A stretch of 64,000 nt of DNA from positions 248,001 through 312,000 of the forward strand of contig JAHZCD010000001.1 of the NCBI GenBank assembly GCA_019423025.1, read 5' to 3'. The translations under genes were made by a program, and so were the position numbers. The DNA is from Haemophilus sp. (GTDB lineage: Bacteria > Pseudomonadota > Gammaproteobacteria > Enterobacterales > Pasteurellaceae). Of this stretch, positions 36,016 to 44,658 are shown one piece after another (position 1 is the stretch's first letter; each line of letters opens with the position of its first letter). The notes beneath the pieces were generated by a model. That model saw only the letters and a program-made list of their open reading frames with translations, had not been told where the DNA came from and did not search any database.

Positions 36016-36765
36016 TTAAATGTTGAGATGCTTTTGTAATTCCTGAACTGAAGTGCGGTAAATTTTGGCGAGGTTTTCCAATGTCATCAGTTCATCTTTG
36101 TGACCTTGCTGAAAACCAAATTCTTGATCGAGCATAGCTATATTCTCGGCTAAATAGGCCGCCTGTTGAGGGTTGTGAGTCGTGATCAGCAAGGCGATGT
36201 TTTGATGCTGTAGTTGCTTAATTTTTTCCAATACTCGAATTTGATTACCGAAATCAAGACTGGCTGTCGGTTCGTCCATAATCAACAATTTCGCCTGCTG
36301 AGCGATAGCTCGTGCAATGAGTACAAGTTGTTTTTCGCCACCGCTGAGTTCGTGATAATAGCGTTTGGCAAGGTGCGTTATTTGTAATTCCTCTAAAGCC
36401 GCAAGGGCAAGATCTTTATCTTCAGCTTTCGGTGTTTGATACCATTTCAAATAAGCAGAACGCCCCATCAATACCATATCTTGCACAAGAAATGGAAAAA
36501 GTTGCGCATGTGCTTGCGGCACATAGGCAATTTCACGTGCTAATTCAGCGGCTGAATATGTAGCAAGCGGTCGATTTTGAAAGAGAATTTGCCCATTGAG
36601 TGCAGGTTGCAAGCCTAACAAGGTTTTTAAGAAAGTACTTTTCCCCGCTCCATTCGCGCCAAGCAAACAACAAATTTGCTGAGGTTTGAGAGCAAAATTG
36701 ATTTTGTCTAACAACGGTTTATTGCCATAGCCAATCGTGAGCTGTTGGGTTTCAATTAAATTCAT
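36016..36765 (-). CDS. FecCD-type ABC importer, ATP-binding protein (second Mo/W-linked system)
   Basis: This 249-residue ATPase has Walker A GANGAGKST (about residues 37-45), signature LSGGEKQLV near 124 and Walker B LLIMDEPTASLDF near 148. The start MNLIETQQLTIGYG (36765) is chosen over the longer frame, and it overlaps the permease stop by four bases. It is paralogous to the MolC found 3 kb away. Iron-siderophore or cobalamin import is the default for the family; position next to modD and ModE-type boxes suggests molybdate, tungstate or a chelate of them. Confidence 0.8.
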   Translation of the reverse strand: MNLIETQQLTIGYGNKPLLDKINFALKPQQICCLLGANGAGKSTFLKTLLGLQPALNGQILFQNRPLATYSAAELAREIAYVPQAHAQLFPFLVQDMVLMGRSAYLKWYQTPKAEDKDLALAALEELQITHLAKRYYHELSGGEKQLVLIARAIAQQAKLLIMDEPTASLDFGNQIRVLEKIKQLQHQNIALLITTHNPQQAAYLAENIAMLDQEFGFQQGHKDELMTLENLAKIYRTSVQELQKHLNI

Positions 36766-37775
36766 TTTCGCCCTCTCAACAATAAATAGAGGAAAAATGG
36801 TGCACCACAAGCGGAGATTAAAATCCCTATTGGGAGTTCAATGCTCGCAACTGTGCGAGCAAGTGTATCCGTGAGAAGTAAAAAGCTCGCGCCAAGCAAC
36901 AACGATGTTGGCAGTAATAAAATGAAATTAGCCCCCACTAATAATCGAGCAATATGAGGCACGAGCAATCCAACCCAACCAATAATCCCCGTAATGGAGA
37001 CCGCACTTGCGGTACAAAGTGTGGTAAAAATAATCAAAATATAGCGCGTGCGTTGGATAGGAATACCGAGGCTCTTGGCTTCATCTTCTTCTAAGGCAAG
37101 TAGATTTAAGCGCCAGCGTAATAAGAAAAGCGGCAAAATACCGAAGATTAAAATTGGGGCTAGTTGGCTTAATTCTTTCACACCAACCGCGGTAAAACTG
37201 CCTAAGAGCCAAAAAGTAATGGAAGGTAGCTGAGTAAAAGGATCAGCTAAAATTTTTAACAATGAAATACCTGCCCCGAGTAATGAGCCAATAGCAATCC
37301 CTGAAAGCACTAAAACTAAAATTGGGTCTTGATTACGGCTTCTTGATGCGACCATCGATACACATAACACAGCAAAAATACCGCCACTAAAGGCAAAAAG
37401 CTGCACGTAAAACATCGGTAAATTGTAGAAAATTGCCAGTGATGCACCTAGTCCTGCACCGCTTGAAACACCTAAGATATCGGGGGAAACCAACGGATTT
37501 TTAAACATCCCCTGATAAGTCGCCCCCGCTGCAGCCAGCGCGGCTCCCACTAAACACGCCACTAAAATACGTGGTGTGCGAATATGCCAAAGCACCGTTT
37601 CAACGGAAGATGGTGTTTGACATTCGGTTTCAAATACACAACGAATCGCGTGCCCAAGTTGAAGTGGAGAAATCGGAAATTTCCCCACATTCAACGAGAG
37701 CAAAATGGTACCGACTAGCAAAATCACCAGAGAAGTGAAAAATACTTTCGGGTTACGTTGAACAAAATACGGCAT
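36762..37775 (-). CDS. FecCD-type ABC importer, permease (second Mo/W-linked system)
   Basis: This 337-residue permease has about ten transmembrane helices, with RTPRILVACLVGAALAAAGA near residue 66 and GWVGLLVPHIARLLVGAN near residue 266, closely parallel to MolB in the neighbouring operon. It lies two bases after the binding-protein gene and overlaps the ATPase gene, so the three form one transporter. An exact uptake word lies near 36994. Substrate assigned by context only. Confidence 0.8.
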   Translation of the reverse strand: MPYFVQRNPKVFFTSLVILLVGTILLSLNVGKFPISPLQLGHAIRCVFETECQTPSSVETVLWHIRTPRILVACLVGAALAAAGATYQGMFKNPLVSPDILGVSSGAGLGASLAIFYNLPMFYVQLFAFSGGIFAVLCVSMVASRSRNQDPILVLVLSGIAIGSLLGAGISLLKILADPFTQLPSITFWLLGSFTAVGVKELSQLAPILIFGILPLFLLRWRLNLLALEEDEAKSLGIPIQRTRYILIIFTTLCTASAVSITGIIGWVGLLVPHIARLLVGANFILLLPTSLLLGASFLLLTDTLARTVASIELPIGILISACGAPFFLYLLLRGRK

Positions 37776-37777
37776 AG

Positions 37778-38776
37778 CTATTTCACATCATGTAGCAATT
37801 GAGCCGCTTGTTCTGCGGTTAATTCAATCTGATAGAACAAGTGATAAAACGTTTGTACTTCTTTTGCAAATTCAGCAATAGGTTTACCGCTGACTAAATG
37901 AGAGACCCAACGTACTCCAAGCAAACGGTTCACACTAGGTGGCGAATCTAACCAACCAAATGGGTTATTCGGAATTAAAAAAACTTGTCCATTTTTGACC
38001 GCACTTAATTGTTGCCATTGTGGATTCTCTTTCAATGTTTGCAAAAACTCAGGGTATTGGCTAAAAATCACATCAGGATTCCATAATAAAAGCTGCTCCA
38101 TCGAAACCTGTGTAAGCCCTTTATGATCGCCTTCCACCACATTTTTTAAACCGATAATTTCAATAGCTTCCGTATGAATGGAGCCTTTTTGTCCTGTTTG
38201 TAAGCCATCTGCACTACGAGCCAAATAGAAGGTTTTGGTAAATTTAGAGGCGTTGTCGACTGCTTGTTTAAGGGTTTCTTCTGCATACTTCGCTTGAGGT
38301 TCTGTGAGATTTTCTACGTCTAGTATTTTCCCCAAGTAACGCAAAGTGGTCGGTGTTTCGCTAAGTTTGCCATCTAGCAACAAATAAGGCACGCCCGTCT
38401 GTTCAAAGGTACGCTTTGCTTGATCGATATAGTTTGGCGTAACATTACCCACATCAATAATTAAATTCGGTTGTAATGCCACAATTTTCTCTGGAGAGAG
38501 CGTGCTGCCTTTTCCAGCTATTTTCCCTAAGGTTGGTAAAGATTGCAGTGCTGTAGGAAACAGTTTTCCACGTTTTTCCATATTAAATCCCGCCAATCCC
38601 AGCAATTTATTCGGTGCACTTGAAACCAATAATACATCAGCTGGATTACCTGCACTTAAGACTTTTTCAATTTTAGCTGGCGGAGGTAATTCCCCTGCCA
38701 AATAAGACACTTCCTCGGTTGCTAATGCTGCGGTTCCTACACAGACTGAAAGTACAATGGTTATCCATTTTTTCAT
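37778..38776 (-). CDS. periplasmic substrate-binding protein of the second FecCD-type importer
   Basis: This 332-residue protein has a signal peptide of about 19 residues (KKWITIVLSVCVGTAALA). Its TroA/BtuF-like fold has LLVSSAPNKLLGLAGF and KIVALQPNLIIDVGN in the first lobe and TQVSMEQLLLWNPDVIFSQ in the second. It is the first gene of the operon with permease, ATPase and modD, with a GGGAG ribosome site. It is divergent from the TonB-receptor unit across a region with two ModE-type boxes. Ligand probably molybdate, tungstate or a chelate. Confidence 0.8.
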   Translation of the reverse strand: MKKWITIVLSVCVGTAALATEEVSYLAGELPPPAKIEKVLSAGNPADVLLVSSAPNKLLGLAGFNMEKRGKLFPTALQSLPTLGKIAGKGSTLSPEKIVALQPNLIIDVGNVTPNYIDQAKRTFEQTGVPYLLLDGKLSETPTTLRYLGKILDVENLTEPQAKYAEETLKQAVDNASKFTKTFYLARSADGLQTGQKGSIHTEAIEIIGLKNVVEGDHKGLTQVSMEQLLLWNPDVIFSQYPEFLQTLKENPQWQQLSAVKNGQVFLIPNNPFGWLDSPPSVNRLLGVRWVSHLVSGKPIAEFAKEVQTFYHLFYQIELTAEQAAQLLHDVK

Positions 38777-38820
38777 GTTTTCTCCCTCTTTTAGCCATTC
38801 AACTAATACAACTTAATTTT

Positions 38821-38848
38821 AACGTTATGTATTTTTTAACATAACAAA
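38821..38848. promoter_or_regulatory. putative ModE box 1 in the divergent promoter region
   Basis: AACGTTATGTA (38821-38831), N6, AACATAACAAA (38838-38848) fits ATCGCTATATA-N6-TATATAACGAT with inverted GTTATGT/ACATAAC arms. It overlaps the -35 element of the plus-strand promoter and lies 45-72 bases upstream of the minus-strand operon start codon. Confidence 0.6.
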
Positions 38849-38864
38849 TAAATTTTGTTATAAT
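38836..38864 (+). promoter_or_regulatory. sigma-70 promoter for the membrane protein-TonB receptor unit
   Basis: -35 TTAACA (38836-38841), 17-base spacer, -10 TATAAT (38859-38864), a near-consensus promoter with predicted start near 38871. Its -35 lies in ModE box 1 and its start in ModE box 2, so bound ModE should block it. Confidence 0.65.
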
Positions 38865-38867
38865 AAC

Positions 38868-38895
38868 ATCGTTATGTTTTTAATTATATAACATT
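38868..38895. promoter_or_regulatory. putative ModE box 2 in the divergent promoter region
   Basis: ATCGTTATGTT (38868-38878), N6 TTTAAT, TATATAACATT (38885-38895) matches the ModE consensus in 17 of 22 half-site positions. Its centre is 47 bases from box 1 and it covers the predicted transcription start of the TonB-receptor unit. Confidence 0.65.
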
Positions 38896-38922
38896 TATTG
38901 TTCATAGCTAAAGGTGAAAAAA

Positions 38923-39438
38923 ATGAAATGGGATGTAATTTATAAGTTTTGCTTACTTTGTATGCTCATTGCAGGATTGGCTGGGATAGTGTTCAGCGGC
39001 TTAGGGATTTACTTCCAGTGGCCCATTCAAGGCATCTTTCAGTTGCATTTAGGTTCTGCTTTACTGTTTATTTTGGGTGTGGCTTTACACTTCTTCAATC
39101 GTAAAAATAAAGCGGTCAAAATTGTGCAACAATTTAATGATTTGGTGACACATAGTCGCTATCCCACCTATTGCAATTTAGACCGTTTGATCATGACGTT
39201 TGAGCACTTTTCAATTCTACAAATTGCGGAGCAACTTCAACTTACCCCTTCGATTTTACTCACAGAATTAGCTAACGGAAAAATAAACTTCAGCGATTCT
39301 AACCGCACTTTACGAGAAAATTTCCCCCATAATGATGAGAAAATTTTCGCTGCGATCACCATTGCATTGAAGTTACGTTTCAACCCCAACCTAAAAGGAT
39401 GTTCCAATGGAAAAGAAACTGCTTTGCATCGCCATTAG
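38923..39438 (+). CDS. small two-helix membrane protein preceding the TonB receptor
   Basis: I do not recognise this 171-residue protein. Two hydrophobic helices (about residues 9-31 and 42-59, with a histidine in LHLGSALLFILGVALHF) are followed by a soluble domain of about 110 residues with a helix-turn-helix-like stretch FSILQIAEQLQLTPSILL. The ATG at 38923 has an AAAGG ribosome site; an in-frame GTG three codons upstream is less likely. Its last 32 bases overlap the TonB receptor gene, so the two are coupled. The histidine-containing helix recalls DUF4405-type heme helices, but that is a weak resemblance. An exact uptake word lies near 39302. Confidence 0.72.
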   Translation: MKWDVIYKFCLLCMLIAGLAGIVFSGLGIYFQWPIQGIFQLHLGSALLFILGVALHFFNRKNKAVKIVQQFNDLVTHSRYPTYCNLDRLIMTFEHFSILQIAEQLQLTPSILLTELANGKINFSDSNRTLRENFPHNDEKIFAAITIALKLRFNPNLKGCSNGKETALHRH

Positions 39439-41395
39439 TTTGGCTTGCTTGCCTGCTTATGCCGAGAATGTATTTACTCTTGGTCAAATTGAAGTCATCG
39501 GTGAAAAAGCGAGTGATCTCAGCACCGCGCGTATTGATCAAGCTGAATTACAAAAAAATAACCAAGATCGTGTGTCTGATGTAGCAAAAAGCACACCGGG
39601 TGTGTTTGTCGAACATGGTGGCGCACGCAACGAATACAACTTATTAGTACGTGGTTTTAATGCTCGCCGCGTACCCGTATTTATGGATGGTATTCCTGTT
39701 TATGTCCCTTATGATGGCGAAATGGACTTAGGTCGTTTTACCACCTTTGATTTATCTCGTATTGATATTTCTAAAGGCGCAAGCTCTGTGCTTTATGGCG
39801 CAAATACCATGGGTGGTGCAATTAATTTAATTTCCAAAAAACCAACTAAACCTTTCGAAGGTTCTATTGGCTATGGTTTTTCACATGGTAAAAGCGGCGG
39901 TACAGCAACCAATAAAACTGATTTTGATTTAGGAACTAAACAAGAATTATTTTATGCGCAAATAAGTGGTTCTTTTGTTGAAAAACAAGGCTTACAACTT
40001 TCTCATCATTATCAACAAATCAATCCCAAAGGGGATGATGGTGGCCGAGCAGAAAATTCTAAACAACGTGATAAAAAATTAAGTTTAAAAGTCGCTTATA
40101 CACCAAATGAGCATGATGAATACGCACTTGCGTTCTCCACACAAAAAGGCACCAAAGAATCGCCGTTCTATTCTGGCGCTGATAGCTTTGAACGCTACTG
40201 GCGCTGGCCGATGTGGGATAAAGACAGTATCTATTTCCTTTCACATACTGAATTTGGCACCCATCATCTCACGTTGAACACGAAAGCATTTTACGACACC
40301 TTTAAAAATGACTTACGTGCTTTTGATGACGCAATATTTAGTACTCAAAAGAAAAAATCGAGCTTTAATAGCTATTACCGTGATTATTCCTACGGTGCGG
40401 GCTTTGATTTAGGTGGCGATTTAACCTCCAAAGACCACTTAAAATTCTCTACCCTCATTAAATATGACGTGCATCGCGAACATAATGATGATGAACCTAC
40501 TGCAGTAGATAAAGATCGTACCTACAGCTTTGGTTTAGAAAATACTCATCGTTTTAATGAGAAAACCTCTCTGATTACAGGCATCAGCTACGACAAACGT
40601 GATTCACACCGTGCAGAGAAATTTGAAAAACAATGTGCATCAACTCACCAAAAAAATGCGATTTGTCCGTTTGATATCGGTAATAAACACGCCTTTAATT
40701 ATCAAATCAAACTTGCCCATCATTTCTCTGAACATGATGAATTTGCGCTAAGTTTTGCGAAGAAAACACGTTTTGCTACCATGAAAGAACGTTATTCTCG
40801 CCGATTTGGTCGTACTGAGCCGAATCCATTCTTAAGCCCAGAAACCGCTTACCATTACGAAGCTAGTTATATGCATACCTTCGGCGATTGGTTAAGAGTG
40901 GATAGCGCACTTTTCTATTCTGAAGTAAAAGATGCCATTGAAGAAGTCGCGATTAGCAAAAAACTCAATCAATATCAAAATGTAGGCAAAGAAGCCTTTA
41001 AAGGTGTTGAACTAGCCGTGAATGTTTTTGCAACCGATAATTTAACGTTAGGGGCAAACTACACCTATACCCATGCAAAAAATAAAACCCAAGATACCAT
41101 TGTGAAGAATGTGCCAAAACATAAATTCTTTGCATTTGTTGATTGGAAAATATTACCAAACCTTTCACTTTATGTGAGTCAAGAAGCGGAACATGGCCGT
41201 TATTATTTAGATGGCGGTGAAACCGTGAAGCTCTCTGGTTTTGGAAACAGCAATGCGAAATTAATCTATGAACCGGTTTCAGGATTAAGTTTAGAAGCGG
41301 GTGTCTCAAATCTCTTTGATAAAAACTACTTCTATCAAGCTGGCTACCCAGAAGAAGGACGCGTTTATTTCGGCAATATCCGATATAAATTCTAA
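39407..41395 (+). CDS. TonB-dependent outer-membrane receptor
   Basis: This is a 662-residue TonB-dependent receptor. The signal peptide is about 19 residues (ending CLPAYA|EN), a TonB-box-like FTLGQIEVIGE follows near residues 22-32, and the plug domain (about residues 45-155) contains LLVRGFNARRVPVFMDGIP and ISKGASSVLYGANTMGGAINL. The 22-strand barrel ends in the outer-membrane signature YFGNIRYKF. It takes up a ligand too large or scarce for porins. It is downstream of ModE-type boxes and divergent from an ABC importer with modD, so a molybdate/tungstate complex is the likeliest ligand; iron chelates or cobalamin remain possible. Confidence 0.88.
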   Translation: MEKKLLCIAISLACLPAYAENVFTLGQIEVIGEKASDLSTARIDQAELQKNNQDRVSDVAKSTPGVFVEHGGARNEYNLLVRGFNARRVPVFMDGIPVYVPYDGEMDLGRFTTFDLSRIDISKGASSVLYGANTMGGAINLISKKPTKPFEGSIGYGFSHGKSGGTATNKTDFDLGTKQELFYAQISGSFVEKQGLQLSHHYQQINPKGDDGGRAENSKQRDKKLSLKVAYTPNEHDEYALAFSTQKGTKESPFYSGADSFERYWRWPMWDKDSIYFLSHTEFGTHHLTLNTKAFYDTFKNDLRAFDDAIFSTQKKKSSFNSYYRDYSYGAGFDLGGDLTSKDHLKFSTLIKYDVHREHNDDEPTAVDKDRTYSFGLENTHRFNEKTSLITGISYDKRDSHRAEKFEKQCASTHQKNAICPFDIGNKHAFNYQIKLAHHFSEHDEFALSFAKKTRFATMKERYSRRFGRTEPNPFLSPETAYHYEASYMHTFGDWLRVDSALFYSEVKDAIEEVAISKKLNQYQNVGKEAFKGVELAVNVFATDNLTLGANYTYTHAKNKTQDTIVKNVPKHKFFAFVDWKILPNLSLYVSQEAEHGRYYLDGGETVKLSGFGNSNAKLIYEPVSGLSLEAGVSNLFDKNYFYQAGYPEEGRVYFGNIRYKF

Positions 41396-41402
41396 AATAA
41401 AA

Positions 41403-41440
41403 AACGGGCAACTTGTAAAACAGGTTGCCCGTTGTTTTTA
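41403..41440. terminator. bidirectional terminator between TonB receptor and hldE
   Basis: AACGGGCAAC (41403-41412) pairs with GTTGCCCGTT (41424-41433), with further pairs inward, and A- and T-runs on the two sides. It serves the convergent TonB-receptor and hldE transcripts. Confidence 0.85.
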
Positions 41441-41448
41441 TAAAGCCA

Positions 41449-42879
41449 TTAATCTTTCAGCGCTTTGATTTTCTCAATTACGTTCGTGGTTGAACAGCCA
41501 TTTTCGAAATTCAATACGCGAACATCACCGCCGTTTGCCCATACTTCTTTACTGCCTGCAATCTCTTCTGGTTTGTAATCGCCGCCTTTCACCAATAAAT
41601 CCGGTAAAATCTCACCGATTAAACGTTGTGGTGTATCTTCATCAAAAGAGACCACCCAATCCACAGAAGCTAAACCAGCCAATACTGCCATACGGGCATT
41701 CAAATTGTTAATTGGGCGACTTTCACCTTTTAAGCGTTTCACTGAATCATCCGTATTAACGGCAACAATTAAACGATCGCCAAGTTTGCGGGCATTTTCT
41801 AAATAAGACACATGGCCAGGGTGAAGAATGTCAAAACAACCGTTTGTCATCACAATTTTCTCACCGCGTGCTTTAGCATGAGCTACCGCAGTTTTTAATT
41901 GGCTTTCTGACATAATACCGAAGCCTGTTTCAGAACGGCCATGGATTGCATTCTCTAATTCCACAATAGAAACGGTTGATGTACCCAATTTGCCAACCAC
42001 AATACCAGCCGCCACATTGGCTAAATAGCAAGATTCTTCAAAAGAACGACCATCTGCAAGTGCAGTTGCTAATACGCTGATTACGGTATCGCCTGCCCCC
42101 GTTACATCAAATACTTCTTTTGCAAGCGTTGGTAAATGGAATGGCTCTTGATTTGGGCGAAGTAATGTCATGCCTTTTTCAGAGCGCGTCACTAAAAGTG
42201 CGGTCAATTCAATGTCTGAAATTAATTTTAAGCCTTTTTCAATGATCTCTTCTTCAGAAGCACATTTACCCACTACAGCTTCAAACTCAGACATATTTGG
42301 CGTCAGTAAAGTCGCACCACGATAACGCTCAAAATCTGTGCCTTTTGGATCGATTAACACCGGCACGTTCGCTTTACGTGCAATTTGGATCATCTTTTGC
42401 ACATCTTTTAACGTGCCTTTACCATAATCCGAAAGCACTAACGCACCGAAATTTTTCACTTCAGCTTCCAATTTCGCTAGCAACTCTTGGCATTCTACGT
42501 TTTGGAAATCTTCTTCAAAATCCAAACGAAGCAACTGTTGATGGCGAGATAAAATACGTAATTTCGTAATGGTTGGGTGAGTATCCAATGCCACAAAATT
42601 ACAATCAATTTTTTGATGCTGTAATAAATTCGTTAAGGCTGAACCTGTTTCATCCTGACCAATTAAACCCAAAATTTGCACGGGTACATTAAGAGAAGCA
42701 ATATTCATCGCCACGTTTGCTGCACCACCTGCTCGTTCTTCGTTATTTTGTACGCGAACCACGGGAACCGGTGCTTCTGGCGAAATACGATTAGTTGCAC
42801 CAAACCAGTAACGGTCAAGCATGACATCACCTAACACTAATACTTTCGCTTGATTAAAATTGGCAGAATATTGAGCCAT
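41449..42879 (-). CDS. hldE: bifunctional heptose-7-phosphate kinase / heptose-1-phosphate adenylyltransferase
   Basis: It makes ADP-heptose for the lipooligosaccharide inner core. It has 476 residues. The N-terminal ribokinase-type domain (about residues 1-318) contains NEERAGGAANVAMNIASL near 46-63 and the catalytic GAGDTVISVLATAL near residue 262. The C-terminal nucleotidyltransferase domain (from about 340) has TNGCFDILHPGHVSYLENA, the HxGH motif. It is divergent from lpxL, another lipid A/core gene. An exact uptake word lies near 42193. Confidence 0.96.
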   Translation of the reverse strand: MAQYSANFNQAKVLVLGDVMLDRYWFGATNRISPEAPVPVVRVQNNEERAGGAANVAMNIASLNVPVQILGLIGQDETGSALTNLLQHQKIDCNFVALDTHPTITKLRILSRHQQLLRLDFEEDFQNVECQELLAKLEAEVKNFGALVLSDYGKGTLKDVQKMIQIARKANVPVLIDPKGTDFERYRGATLLTPNMSEFEAVVGKCASEEEIIEKGLKLISDIELTALLVTRSEKGMTLLRPNQEPFHLPTLAKEVFDVTGAGDTVISVLATALADGRSFEESCYLANVAAGIVVGKLGTSTVSIVELENAIHGRSETGFGIMSESQLKTAVAHAKARGEKIVMTNGCFDILHPGHVSYLENARKLGDRLIVAVNTDDSVKRLKGESRPINNLNARMAVLAGLASVDWVVSFDEDTPQRLIGEILPDLLVKGGDYKPEEIAGSKEVWANGGDVRVLNFENGCSTTNVIEKIKALKD

Positions 42880-42976
42880 TTTGAAATCTCTCTGTTGGAA
42901 TAATAAAAATTTGGCGCAATTTTACCACAACTCAAATTTGCGATAAACTACACGCCGAACTAACCAGAAAAGAATT

Positions 42977-43912
42977 ATGAAAAACGAAAAACTCCCTCAA
43001 TTTCAACCGCACTTTCTTGCCCCTAAATACTGGGGCTTTTGGCTTGGTGTGGCGATTTGGCGAAGCCTTTTGTTACTTCCCTATCCAATTTTACGTCACA
43101 TCGGCAACAGCTTAGGCTGGCTTTTCTCAAAACTAAAAGTGGGAAAACGTCGTGCAGCGATTGCTCGCCGAAATCTTGAGCTCTGCTTCCCAGAAATGCC
43201 CGAGCAAGAACGTGAAGCCATTTTGCAAGAAAACTTGCGTGCTGTTGGGATGGCGATTATTGAAACCGGCATGGCGTGGTTTTGGTCTGATGCTCGCATA
43301 AAAAAATGGTCAAAAGTTGAAGGGTTAAATTATTTAAAAGAAAACGCCAAAGACGGCATCATATTTGTAGGCGTCCATTTTCTTACCCTTGAATTAGGCG
43401 CTCGTATTGTGGGCTTACATCATCCTGGCGTAGGCGTTTATCGTCCCAATGACAATCCTGTACTGGATTGGTTACAAATTAAAGGTCGCTTACGTTCAAA
43501 CAAAGACATGCTGAATCGAAAAGATCTGCGAGGCATGCTCAAAGCCTTACGTAAAGGTGAAACCATTTGGTATGCGCCCGATCACGATTACGGTAGAAAA
43601 AATGCGGTATTTGTGCCTTTCTTTGCAGTAAAAGAAGCCGCAACTACAACAGGTAGTTATTATCTGCTTAAATCAGCACCAAATTGTAAAGTCGTCCCTT
43701 TTGCCCCATTGCGTAACAAAGACGGCTCAGGCTATACAGTCAGTATTTCACCACCAGTGGATTTTTCCGATCTTTCGGATGAAACGGCAATCGCTGCAAG
43801 AATGAATAAAGTCGTGGAAAAAGAAATCTTAAAAGGTGTGGAACAATACATGTGGCTACACCGCCGCTTTAAAACGCGTCCAACTGAAAATGAACCAAGT
43901 TTGTATTTGTAA
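42977..43912 (+). CDS. lpxL: lipid A biosynthesis lauroyl/myristoyl acyltransferase (LpxL/HtrB)
   Basis: This inner-membrane acyltransferase adds a secondary acyl chain to Kdo2-lipid IVA. It has 311 residues: an N-terminal hydrophobic anchor (about residues 18-40), the catalytic HX4E motif HFLTLE (H134, E139), then YRPNDNPVLD and APDHDYG, both family hallmarks. The gene next to rfaE/hldE in H. influenzae is htrB, as I recall, supporting this over LpxM. An exact uptake word is at about 43005, near the start. Confidence 0.93.
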   Translation: MKNEKLPQFQPHFLAPKYWGFWLGVAIWRSLLLLPYPILRHIGNSLGWLFSKLKVGKRRAAIARRNLELCFPEMPEQEREAILQENLRAVGMAIIETGMAWFWSDARIKKWSKVEGLNYLKENAKDGIIFVGVHFLTLELGARIVGLHHPGVGVYRPNDNPVLDWLQIKGRLRSNKDMLNRKDLRGMLKALRKGETIWYAPDHDYGRKNAVFVPFFAVKEAATTTGSYYLLKSAPNCKVVPFAPLRNKDGSGYTVSISPPVDFSDLSDETAIAARMNKVVEKEILKGVEQYMWLHRRFKTRPTENEPSLYL

Positions 43913-43938
43913 AAAAGATGGTTCTACTAAAAAATCAG

Positions 43939-43978
43939 AAAAGGCGAGATACTATAAAGAATCTAGCCTTTTATTTTA
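43939..43978 (+). terminator. terminator of lpxL
   Basis: AAAAGGC-AGAT (43939-43950) pairs with ATCT-GCCTTTT (43961-43972) with one internal mismatch, followed by a T-rich stretch. Confidence 0.65.
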
Positions 43979-43994
43979 TATTAAGAATAGGTTA

Positions 43995-44582
43995 TTATTT
44001 TTTTGGAAAAAACTCCTTACCTAATAACCAGAGATATCGGTCAATCTCTTTTAAATTGAATCTCTCTAATTTATAATATCTTTGAAAATCTAATAAAATC
44101 CCTTTAAATTTCCTGTAATCTTTTAAATCTTGCCTTTTAAAAGATGAAAACTTATCTACTTTATTAAAATAGAGGAGAACTCTCTCCACATAGCTATCAT
44201 AAATTGGGAAAGCAATTGGATTATGGTGACTACAATATTTAGTCGCAAAAGAATAAAAATACTTCTTGTGCTCACCAATTTTTACCTCTCCTAATTCACG
44301 AACTAGTTTAATATCACCATCCTTTAAACGTTTATCTAGATCTTTAACACTTAAAATATGCTCTGCAACAGAGTGAATAGCAAAAATATTTGTGCTATAA
44401 AAATCATTTAAACATGATGCTTTCAATAAAATATCAGTTATTTCAGAATTTCCAGGTAATAACTCTAGAAAAAGTTTATTTAATGCCCTTTCTTGTGAAG
44501 TGTACTTTTCAAGTTTTTTCCACCCTTTAAGATATTTATTAACTTCTGAAACCCTTGGTTCAGGGGGTAAAATTTTTTCCAT
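43995..44582 (-). CDS. hypothetical protein, low-GC island gene
   Basis: I do not recognise this 195-residue, highly basic, helical protein. It has no signal peptide or membrane segment. The most distinctive stretch is ATKYCSHHNPIAFPIYDSYV (about residues 119-138), followed by alternating helices; such a pattern looks like a conserved enzymatic or nucleic-acid-binding core (compare small HhH-type proteins), but I cannot place it. The ATG at 44582 has a good ribosome site (GGAG); an in-frame start ten codons upstream is poorer. It is the first of several same-strand, AT-rich genes unlike their neighbours. Confidence 0.72.
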   Translation of the reverse strand: MEKILPPEPRVSEVNKYLKGWKKLEKYTSQERALNKLFLELLPGNSEITDILLKASCLNDFYSTNIFAIHSVAEHILSVKDLDKRLKDGDIKLVRELGEVKIGEHKKYFYSFATKYCSHHNPIAFPIYDSYVERVLLYFNKVDKFSSFKRQDLKDYRKFKGILLDFQRYYKLERFNLKEIDRYLWLLGKEFFPKK

Positions 44583-44658
44583 ATTTTCTCCAATATATTT
44601 TATCAATATCAAAAGCTATTTAAGTACATATGATAGACCCTATGTAAAAGTAAGTTTT

